NCBI GenBank assembly: GCA_019347995.1
Contig: JAHWKH010000050.1
Span: 1-10,512, forward strand
DNA length: 10,512 nucleotides
Origin: Gemmatimonadota bacterium
GTDB taxonomy: Bacteria > Gemmatimonadota > Gemmatimonadetes > Longimicrobiales > UBA6960
Reading direction: 5' to 3'
Shown: positions 1 through 5,668 of the stretch, in pieces
Layout: each line of letters opens with the position of its first letter
Numbering within the stretch: position 1 is the stretch's first letter
The notes under the pieces: model-generated
What the model saw: only the letters and a program-made list of their open reading frames with translations
What the model was told of the DNA's origin: nothing
Database searches by the model: none
Translations under genes and position numbers: made by a program

Positions 1-754
1 TGTGCTCGGCGGTGAGCCGGCGGATCTTGTCCATGGGCTCGACCGTGTCGGCCTCGCGCACCGGGAACTCGGGGTGCTGCACCTCGCCGTAGAAGCGCTG
101 CCAGAGATCGGAGGGCGCGGCGGCCGTGGCCGGCACGCCCTCGTCCGCCGCGGGACGCGGCGCGGGCCTGGCCGGCGCCTCCTCGGCGCCCGCCCCGGAC
201 TCGATGTAGCCCAGGATGTCCTGCTTGGTGACCCGGCCCGCGTGGCCGGTGCCCTCCACGCGCGCGATGTCGACGCCGTGCTCCTCGGCGATCTTGCGAA
301 CCACCGGCGTGGAGCGGGTGCGCAGGCGCTCCTCGGCGCTCGCGGGCTCACCCGGGGCCCTGGGCGCGGCGGGCTCGGCGGCCTCCGCCTCGGGCTCGGG
401 GGCCTCTTCGGGCTCGACGCCCTCCTCGGGCTCGACGCTCTCGTCGGGCTCCTCCGCAGCGGGCGCTTCGGCCACGGCGGCCCCGCTCTTCCCGTTGGCC
501 GCCGGCGGACCACCGTCGGTGTCGATGTAGGCGACGATGGTGCCCACCTCCACCGTCTCCCCCGCGCTGACCTCGATGGCCACCAGGGTGCCGGACGCCG
601 GCGCCGGAATCTCGGCGTCCACCTTGTCGGTGGAGATCTCGAGGATCGGCTCGTCGCGCTCGACGCTCTCGCCGATCTCCTTCAGCCACTTGGAGACGGT
701 GCCCTCGGCGATGGACTCGCCCATCTGGGGCATGGGGACTTCGATGCGGGCCAC
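1..754 (-). CDS. Dihydrolipoamide acyltransferase (E2) of a 2-oxoacid dehydrogenase complex, 3' part missing
   Basis: This is the E2 core subunit, which carries the acyl group on a lipoyl arm from E1 and transfers it to CoA. The visible 251 residues contain an N-terminal lipoyl domain (about 3-79) with the lipoylation motif EISTDKVDAEIP (Lys44). An acidic Glu/Pro/Ala hinge follows (about 95-140), then a peripheral E3/E1-binding domain (about 148-184, from STPVVRKIAEEHG to GRVTKQDILGYIE). A second flexible linker leads to the start of the catalytic domain (MDKIRRLTAEH), where the window ends, so the catalytic His/Asp motifs are not visible. I chose the GTG start at 754 because GGAGAA lies six bases upstream. 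An internal ATG at 733 would remove the first lipoyl strand. It is the last of three dehydrogenase genes, 104 nt after E1 beta. The substrate (pyruvate or branched-chain 2-oxoacids) cannot be settled from this part; pyruvate is favoured by the glycolytic neighbours. Confidence 0.95.
   Translation of the reverse strand, partial: MARIEVPMPQMGESIAEGTVSKWLKEIGESVERDEPILEISTDKVDAEIPAPASGTLVAIEVSAGETVEVGTIVAYIDTDGGPPAANGKSGAAVAEAPAAEEPDESVEPEEGVEPEEAPEPEAEAAEPAAPRAPGEPASAEERLRTRSTPVVRKIAEEHGVDIARVEGTGHAGRVTKQDILGYIESGAGAEEAPARPAPRPAADEGVPATAAAPSDLWQRFYGEVQHPEFPVREADTVEPMDKIRRLTAEH
410..445 (-). repeat. Two tandem 18-bp units in the E2 hinge
   Basis: Units 410-427 and 428-445 share the core gggctcgacg and differ at two positions near their ends; a third partial copy begins at 446. 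They encode the repeated ESVEPEEGVEPEE-type acidic hinge between lipoyl and E3-binding domains. Alanine/proline/acid-rich hinges of this kind are usual in E2 proteins, and tandem duplication of short units can change their length. Confidence 0.6.
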
Positions 755-760
755 GCTCGC

Positions 761-766
761 TTCTCC
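761..766 (-). promoter_or_regulatory. Ribosome binding site for the E2 gene
   Basis: On the minus strand GGAGAA is followed by six bases and then GTG at 754. This decides the GTG start over the downstream ATG at 733 and keeps the lipoyl domain whole. Confidence 0.6.
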
Positions 767-788
767 GGTGTTCCGGTGGATGTCTCTG

Positions 789-811
789 GGGTCCGGCCGC
801 CTTCCGGACCC
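789..811 (-). other. Possible intergenic hairpin between E1 beta and E2
   Basis: A perfect 8-bp inverted repeat (GGGTCCGG / CCGGACCC, 789-796 and 804-811) with a 7-nt loop lies in the 104-nt gap between the E1 beta stop and the E2 start. There is no following T-run, so it is not a classical terminator. It could tune mRNA stability or relative E2 expression, but in such GC-rich sequence it may be chance. Confidence 0.3.
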
Positions 812-858
812 GGGCTACCCGCGAACGGGGCGCCGGGTCCAGCGGCGGCGGGTGCGGG

Positions 859-1914
859 TCAATACCGGGCCAGGTACCGGGCCGCGGTGACGATGTCGTC
901 CTTCTGTGGGAGGAAGTAGTCCTCCAGGGCTCCGGCGTACGGCACGGGGGCGTCGATGGCCGTCACCCTGAGGATGGGCCCGTCGAGCCACTCGAAGGCC
1001 TTCTCGCTCACGCGCATGGCGATCTCGCCGGCGATCCCGCCGGTGCGCGTGTCCTCGTGCACCACCAGCAGCTTCCCCGTCTTCTTGACGCTCTCGACGA
1101 CGGCGTCGTCGTCCATGGGGAGCAGCGTGCGCAGATCGATGATCTCCGCCTCGACACCGTCCTCCTCGGAGAGCGTGTCGGCGGCGTCGGCGCTCCGGTG
1201 GACCATCATCCCGTAGGTGACGATGGTGAGGTCGCCTCCCTCCCTCACGGTGCGGGCTTTTCCCAACGGGACGACGTAGTCCTCGTCGGGGAGCACCTCG
1301 CGGAGGTACGGCGCCCGGTAGAGCCCCTTGTGCTCCTCGAAGATGACCGGATGATCGTCGCGGATGGCGGCCTTGAGGAGGCCCTTCGCGTCGTACGCCG
1401 TGCTGGGATAGACGATCTTCAGCCCCGGCGTGTGGAAGAACGCCATCTCCACGTTCTGCGAGTGGAAGGGACCGCCCCGGTTGCCTCCACCCACCGGGCC
1501 CCGGATGACCAGCGGCTGGGGTCCGGCGCCGCGATAGAGGGACGTGGCGATGTAGTTCGTGATGACGTCGTACGCCGGCGAGATGAAGTCCATGAACTGC
1601 ATCTCCACCACCGGACGCAGCCCCATGTGCGCCGCGCCCGCCGCCGCCCCGGTGAAGCCCCCCTCCGAGATGGGCGTGTCGATGACGCGTCGCTCGCCGA
1701 AACGCTCGAGGAAGCCCTTCGTCACCTTGAAGGCGCCGCCGTAGACGCCGATGTCCTCCCCCATGAGGAAGACGCGCTCGTCGCGCTCCATCTCCTCCCA
1801 GAGCGCCTCGCTGATGGCTTCCAGGAAGGTGACCGGCTCGCCGGCGAGCGTCTTGGAGAGGTGCTCGGGGCGCGGGCCCGCTTCGGTCTGGCTCTCGGTT
1901 CCGGTGGTGGACAC
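859..1914 (-). CDS. 2-oxoacid (pyruvate) dehydrogenase E1 component, beta subunit
   Basis: This subunit pairs with E1 alpha in the thiamine-diphosphate-dependent decarboxylation of a 2-oxoacid. The 351-residue product has the transketolase-like pyrimidine-binding domain (about 27-205). That domain contains GEDIG, the catalytic-glutamate segment TPISEGGFTG (Glu84), the EMQFMDFISPAYDVITN helix and the HSQN loop (His151). The C-terminal transketolase domain (about 220-345) ends in a typical PVPYAGALEDYFLP segment. The GTG start at 1914 is preferred because GGGAG lies eight bases upstream; reading further upstream would run into the E1 alpha gene in another frame. It gives a roughly 25-residue polar extension before the family core. 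It lies 55 nt after E1 alpha. Family membership is clear; pyruvate rather than branched-chain specificity is inferred from the glycolytic neighbours. Confidence 0.95.
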   Translation of the reverse strand: MSTTGTESQTEAGPRPEHLSKTLAGEPVTFLEAISEALWEEMERDERVFLMGEDIGVYGGAFKVTKGFLERFGERRVIDTPISEGGFTGAAAGAAHMGLRPVVEMQFMDFISPAYDVITNYIATSLYRGAGPQPLVIRGPVGGGNRGGPFHSQNVEMAFFHTPGLKIVYPSTAYDAKGLLKAAIRDDHPVIFEEHKGLYRAPYLREVLPDEDYVVPLGKARTVREGGDLTIVTYGMMVHRSADAADTLSEEDGVEAEIIDLRTLLPMDDDAVVESVKKTGKLLVVHEDTRTGGIAGEIAMRVSEKAFEWLDGPILRVTAIDAPVPYAGALEDYFLPQKDDIVTAARYLARY

Positions 1915-1922
1915 CGTGGTGT

Positions 1923-1927
1923 CTCCC
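1923..1927 (-). promoter_or_regulatory. Ribosome binding site for E1 beta
   Basis: GGGAG on the minus strand lies eight bases before the GTG at 1914. It supports that non-ATG start, since there is no ATG between the E1 alpha stop and the conserved core. Confidence 0.5.
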
Positions 1928-1969
1928 TGGTTCGACGGGGGAGCCCCGTCATGTGGATCCTGGAAGGAT

Positions 1970-3019
1970 CTAGGCCGCGTGGGGGTCCGGCTCGGCCAGC
2001 CGGGTCCACGGGACGGGCGTGCGGACATCGGCGTAGACGTTCTCCAGCGCCTCCTCGGCGCGGGGAGCCGGCTCCTCGATGGCCTGGTCGGCCGCTTCAC
2101 CGACCACGCGCAGGGCCTCCTCCTCGAGGGCGGCGATCTCGTCCTCGGTGGCCCATCCCTCCTCCAGCATGCGACGTCGGAACTGGTCGATGGGATCACG
2201 CGCCTCCCACTTCGCCAGCTCCTGGGGATCGACGTACTCCTGGGCGTCGTGCTGGGCGTGGCCCTTCCGCCGGTAGTAGCGCAGCTCCACCATGCGCGTG
2301 CCCTCCCCGCCGCGCGCGGCCTCCGCCGCGCGCCCCACGGCTTCGTAGACCGCCAGCACGTCGGTTCCGTCCACCGATTCGGCACCGATCCCGTAGCCCG
2401 GAGCCTTCTCGGTGAAGCTCTCCACCCGCGTCTGCTTGGTGGTGGGCGTGGAGAACGCCCATTGGTTGTGCTCCACCATGAGGATGAGCGGGCACCGCTG
2501 CACTGCGGCGAAGTTCAGGCTCTCGTGCCACGCGCCGGTGGAGGAGGCGCCGTCCCCGTAGAAGACCATGCCGACCCGGTCCTCGCCCCGCATGCGGAAG
2601 GAGAGGGTGATCCCCGCCATCACCTCCACCATCGTCCCGAGGGGCGAGACCGGTCCGACGAGGCCGCGCTGGAAGTCGGTCCAGTGGACGTTCGCCTCGC
2701 GACCCCCGGTGGGCGAGGTGGCGCGGGCGAGGTACTGCCGGAAGTACTCGAGGGGGGTCCCACCGAAAAGGAAGACCGCACCCGTCGCCCGGATCGTCTG
2801 TGCCAGAACGTCGCCGGTGCCGTCGGTCCGGCGCCGGAGGGGGAAGGCGGCTCCGACAGCGCCCGCTTCCTGTCCCAGGGAGCGATAGACGCCCCCCTTC
2901 ACGTGACCCTGCCGGAGCAGGATCTCGAGGCGCTCCTCCGCGGCCCGGGTCAGGACGAGGTGGTAATGGATGTCGTGGAGCTGGTCGCGGGTGAGGCCCA
3001 GGATCACGGGCTCGCTCAT
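1970..3019 (-). CDS. 2-oxoacid (pyruvate) dehydrogenase E1 component, alpha subunit
   Basis: This is the thiamine-diphosphate-binding subunit of the E1 heterotetramer. The 349-residue product shows the family pattern throughout: an N-terminal helix with RAAEERLEILLRQG, a GQEA segment (49-52), and the cofactor motif beginning GDGASSTGAWHESLNF (Gly155). It closes about 28 residues later with EHNQWAFSTP (Asn185). The lower loop includes GYGIGAESVDGTDVLAV and the RRKGHAQHD stretch (251-258). The usual ENN at the end of the cofactor motif is EHN here. The second Asn, the one that binds Mg in characterised relatives, is kept. Length matches the bacterial two-subunit E1 type. The ATG at 3019 gives the expected N-terminus although no good Shine-Dalgarno sequence precedes it. 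It starts 40 nt after secG and is probably co-transcribed with the E1 beta and E2 genes. Confidence 0.95.
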   Translation of the reverse strand: MSEPVILGLTRDQLHDIHYHLVLTRAAEERLEILLRQGHVKGGVYRSLGQEAGAVGAAFPLRRRTDGTGDVLAQTIRATGAVFLFGGTPLEYFRQYLARATSPTGGREANVHWTDFQRGLVGPVSPLGTMVEVMAGITLSFRMRGEDRVGMVFYGDGASSTGAWHESLNFAAVQRCPLILMVEHNQWAFSTPTTKQTRVESFTEKAPGYGIGAESVDGTDVLAVYEAVGRAAEAARGGEGTRMVELRYYRRKGHAQHDAQEYVDPQELAKWEARDPIDQFRRRMLEEGWATEDEIAALEEEALRVVGEAADQAIEEPAPRAEEALENVYADVRTPVPWTRLAEPDPHAA

Positions 3020-3059
3020 GGACCGGGTGGTGGGAGTCGCGTGGACGGGGACGCCGGAG

Positions 3060-3452
3060 TCAGTTCCCGGCCCCGCCGGGCGTCCCGTCTCCGGCCTCGC
3101 CGCCCGGAATCACCGAGCCCTCTCCGCCCGACGGCTGGTCCACGCCGGGGAGGAGCGGCTCCGGCGCCGGCGCCGTGGCGGGCGCCGCGTCCGGCCGCAG
3201 GATCGACTCGGGCTGCTGGGCCCGCGACGACATGATCGACAGGACGAGCGCGAGGCCCATGAAGATGCCGCCCGAGATCCACGAGGCGCGCGTCAGCATG
3301 GTGGTGGCCTGGCGGCCGCCCAGGATGCCCTCGGTGGCGGCCGCGCCGCCACCCATGGCGGCCAGCCCGCCACCCTTGCCCGACTGGAGGAGGATCACCA
3401 CCCCCAGGAAGAGGCCGTCGAGCACCAGGATCGTAAGCAGGAAGCCGTACAT
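3060..3452 (-). CDS. secG: Protein translocase subunit SecG
   Basis: SecG is the small inner-membrane partner of SecYE that assists SecA-driven protein export. The 130-residue product has two membrane helices (about 3-22 and 57-74). Between them is the diagnostic cytoplasmic loop LLQSGKGGGLAAMGGG followed by GILGGRQATTMLTRASW. The C-terminal 55 residues after the second helix are a Pro/Ala/Gly-rich low-complexity tail ending in GGAGN, longer than in the compact SecG of enterobacteria (about 110 residues in total). Position after tpiA is a common arrangement. The start at 3452 fits the family, but no Shine-Dalgarno sequence is evident upstream (TTTTCAATACG before the ATG). Confidence 0.94.
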   Translation of the reverse strand: MYGFLLTILVLDGLFLGVVILLQSGKGGGLAAMGGGAAATEGILGGRQATTMLTRASWISGGIFMGLALVLSIMSSRAQQPESILRPDAAPATAPAPEPLLPGVDQPSGGEGSVIPGGEAGDGTPGGAGN

Positions 3453-3494
3453 CGTATTGAAAACGGGGGTCCGGAGTCGTCCTGAACGTCAGCG

Positions 3495-3527
3495 GATAAA
3501 CGTCGCCGACAGGCGCGGCGGTGTCAA
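3495..3527 (-). promoter_or_regulatory. Possible promoter upstream of secG
   Basis: In the 108-nt gap between tpiA and secG the minus strand carries a perfect TTGACA (3522-3527) and a TTTATC (3495-3500). The elements are 21 nt apart, longer than the usual 16-19, so this is a weak candidate. It would give secG and the dehydrogenase genes transcription independent of the glycolytic genes. This gap is one of the few less GC-rich spots in the window. Confidence 0.25.
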
Positions 3528-3560
3528 CGGACGGTGCGCACCAGATGCCACGACACCCCC

Positions 3561-4316
3561 TCAGCCCCGCCGGCCGGCCTCGGCGATGCGCGCGAAGGCG
3601 GCGGCGTCCAGGCTCGCGCCCCCCACGAGGACCCCGTCCACGTCCCCGGCCGCCATGAGCTCGGCGGCGTTGTCGGGCTTCACGCTGCCGCCGTAGAGGA
3701 TGGGCACGTCCGCCGCTCTCGGCTTTCCCACCGATTGCGCCAGCCGGCGGCGCAACGTGGCGTGGGCCGCCGACGCGTCCTCCGGCGTGGCGGTCTCACC
3801 GGATCCGATCGCCCATACCGGCTCGTAGGCGAGCATGAAGGACGATCGGTCCGATCCGAGACCCTCCAGGGCCGCGACGAGCTGCCGCAGGATCACCGCC
3901 TCCACCCGTCCGCCACGCCGCTCCTCGATGGTCTCGCCGACGCAGATCACCGGCGTGAGGCCGTGGCGGGCGGCGGCCTCCACCTTCCGCCGCACGTCGT
4001 CGTCGGTCTCGCCGAAGACGTGGCGTCGCTCCGAGTGTCCCACCAGAACGTGCGTCGCTCCGGCGTCTTGGGCCATGGGCGCCGAGATCTCGCCCGTGAA
4101 CGCCCCCTCGTCCTCCCAGTGGATGTCCTGGACCCCCAGATCGACGCCCGCGGGGACGACTTCCGCCGCGGCCGGGAGTGAGAGCGCCGGCGGGAAGATC
4201 ACGACCCGGGGCGCTCCCTCCCCGGATGGGGGGCGGAAATCGCCGAGGAAGGCGCGGGTGGCCGTGGGGCCGTGATGCATCTTCCAGTTGCCCGCCACCA
4301 CACGTGCCGCGGCCAT
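3561..4316 (-). CDS. tpiA: Triose-phosphate isomerase
   Basis: It interconverts dihydroxyacetone phosphate and glyceraldehyde 3-phosphate in the cytoplasm. The 251-residue product is the standard family length. All catalytic landmarks are present: GNWKM with Asn10 and Lys12, His94 in VGHSERR, catalytic Glu165 in AYEPVWAIGSG leading into flexible loop 6, and the phosphate-binding YGGSVKPDN (208-216) and GVLVGGASL (228-236) loops. The ATG at 4316 is fixed by a strong AAGGAGG five to six bases upstream. The frame stays open further upstream but that part overlaps pgk and has no family similarity. It follows pgk after only 28 nt, so the two are very probably translated from one mRNA. Confidence 0.97.
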   Translation of the reverse strand: MAAARVVAGNWKMHHGPTATRAFLGDFRPPSGEGAPRVVIFPPALSLPAAAEVVPAGVDLGVQDIHWEDEGAFTGEISAPMAQDAGATHVLVGHSERRHVFGETDDDVRRKVEAAARHGLTPVICVGETIEERRGGRVEAVILRQLVAALEGLGSDRSSFMLAYEPVWAIGSGETATPEDASAAHATLRRRLAQSVGKPRAADVPILYGGSVKPDNAAELMAAGDVDGVLVGGASLDAAAFARIAEAGRRG

Positions 4317-4320
4317 GGCT

Positions 4321-4327
4321 CCTCCTT
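4321..4327 (-). promoter_or_regulatory. Ribosome binding site for tpiA
   Basis: AAGGAGG on the minus strand, within the 28-nt pgk-tpiA gap, is the strongest Shine-Dalgarno sequence in the window and sets the tpiA start at 4316. Confidence 0.75.
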
Positions 4328-4344
4328 GGTTGTTCGGGGATCGG

Positions 4345-5550
4345 TCAGGCGTCGTCCAGCGCGGCCACGCCGGGCAGGTCGGCGCCGGCCAGGAACTCGA
4401 GCGAGGCCCCTCCCCCGGTGGAGACGTGGGAGAGGCGATCGGTGACGCCGGCCACCTCGGCCGCGGCGGCCGAATCACCGCCGCCCACCACGCTCAGGGC
4501 GCCCCGGTCGGTGGCGTCCGCCACGGCGCGGGCCACCGCCACGGTTCCCTCCCGGAACGGCTCGAGCTCGAAGACCCCCATCGGGCCGTTCCAGACGACG
4601 GTGCGCGCGCCGGAGAGCTCGCGGGTGAAGAGGGCCCGGCTCGCGGGCCCGTTGTCTCCGATGCGATCCGGGGCTCCCACCGCGCTGCGGGCCACGGCGC
4701 GCGGCTTGACGCCCGCCTCGAGCCGCTCCGAGACGAGACAGTCGACGGGCAGGACGAAGCGGTCGCCGGCCTCCTCCAGCGTCTGGCGCGCCACGGCCAC
4801 CCGGTCGGCCTCGACCAGGCTCTCCCCCACCTCCAGCCCCAGGGCCAGGAAGAACGTGTTGGCCATAGCTCCCCCGACCAGGAGGCGGTCCACCCGGGGA
4901 AGGAGCGCCTGGACCACGTCGATCTTCCCCGAGATCTTGGCGCCGCCCAGCACGGCCACGAACGGCCGCTCCGGCTCGGTGAGCGCGCGACCGAGAAAGT
5001 CGAGCTCACGCTCCATGAGGAGCCCCGCCACCGCCGGTCGGCCCTTCTCCCTCACCGCACGCGCCACACCTTCGGTGGACGCGTGGGCACGGTGGGCCGC
5101 CCCGAAGGCGTCGTTCACGTAGACCTCGGCGAAGCCGGCGAGCTGGTGCGCCAGCTCGGGGTCGTTCTTCGTCTCGCCGGGATGGAAGCGGGTGTTCTCC
5201 AGGACGGCGACGCCGCCGTCGGAGAGACCCTCCACCGTCTCGCACGCCTCGGCGCCCACCAGATCGGCGGCGAAGCCCACCGGGGCCCCCATGAGCTCGG
5301 AGAGTCGCCGAGCCACGGGGCGAAGCGACACCGTCGCATCGTGCACGCCCCGGGGGCGCCCCAGGTGCGAGATCACCACCACGCGGGCCCGCGCGTCCAT
5401 CAGCCGCCGAAGGGTGGGCAGGGTGGCGCGCAGGCGCGTCTCGTCGCCCACGTCGCCGTCCTCCAGAGGCACGTTGAGGTCGGCGCGCACCAGGACGCGC
5501 CGGCCGGCCAGGCTGGACGGATCGAGATCCTTCAGGGATCGCTTGTTCAT
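4345..5550 (-). CDS. pgk: Phosphoglycerate kinase
   Basis: It transfers phosphate from 1,3-bisphosphoglycerate to ADP, the first ATP-yielding step of glycolysis. The 401-residue product has the normal two-lobed length. The N-lobe shows VLVRADLNVPL (19-29), DETRLRATLPT, the substrate-binding SHLGRP (61-66), ENTRFHPGE (118-126) and DAFGAAHRAHAS (147-158). The C-lobe shows GGAKISGKI (202-210), WNGPMGVFE (320-328), the nucleotide loop VGGGDSAAAA (355-364) and STGGGASLEFL (377-387). The ATG at 5550 matches the family N-terminus (MNKRSLKDLD) but lacks a clear Shine-Dalgarno sequence. A GTG at 5601 would add 17 residues with no family match. It is 118 nt downstream of the large membrane-protein gene. 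Confidence 0.97.
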   Translation of the reverse strand: MNKRSLKDLDPSSLAGRRVLVRADLNVPLEDGDVGDETRLRATLPTLRRLMDARARVVVISHLGRPRGVHDATVSLRPVARRLSELMGAPVGFAADLVGAEACETVEGLSDGGVAVLENTRFHPGETKNDPELAHQLAGFAEVYVNDAFGAAHRAHASTEGVARAVREKGRPAVAGLLMERELDFLGRALTEPERPFVAVLGGAKISGKIDVVQALLPRVDRLLVGGAMANTFFLALGLEVGESLVEADRVAVARQTLEEAGDRFVLPVDCLVSERLEAGVKPRAVARSAVGAPDRIGDNGPASRALFTRELSGARTVVWNGPMGVFELEPFREGTVAVARAVADATDRGALSVVGGGDSAAAAEVAGVTDRLSHVSTGGGASLEFLAGADLPGVAALDDA

Positions 5551-5668
5551 GAGGGGGCGTCGTTGGACGGGTCTCGGAGCCCCTGGAGGGGATGCGGTCA
5601 CGCCTCGCAGGATCCGGGCCGCAACCTAGGGGGGAGCGGGCGTGCGGGCACCCCACTCCGTGGAGGCC

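Noticed and set aside
1915..2385. Upstream extension of the E1 beta frame by about 157 codons
   Set aside because: It overlaps E1 alpha in another frame and gives Arg/Ser/Pro-rich text; the GTG at 1914 with GGGAG upstream fits the family.
1057..3235. Long plus-strand open frames opposite the E1 genes (about 452 and 494 codons)
   Set aside because: The minus strand encodes unmistakable E1 alpha and E1 beta with catalytic motifs; the plus-strand translations are low-complexity.
3453..3560. A tRNA gene beside secG, as seen in some genomes
   Set aside because: The 108-nt gap shows no cloverleaf arms or T-loop (GGTTCRA-like) sequence.
5551..5668. Possible terminator or promoter between the membrane-protein gene and pgk
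   Set aside because: Only a 4-bp CCCC/GGGG hairpin (5580-5591) without a T-run and no convincing -35/-10 pair; too weak to annotate.
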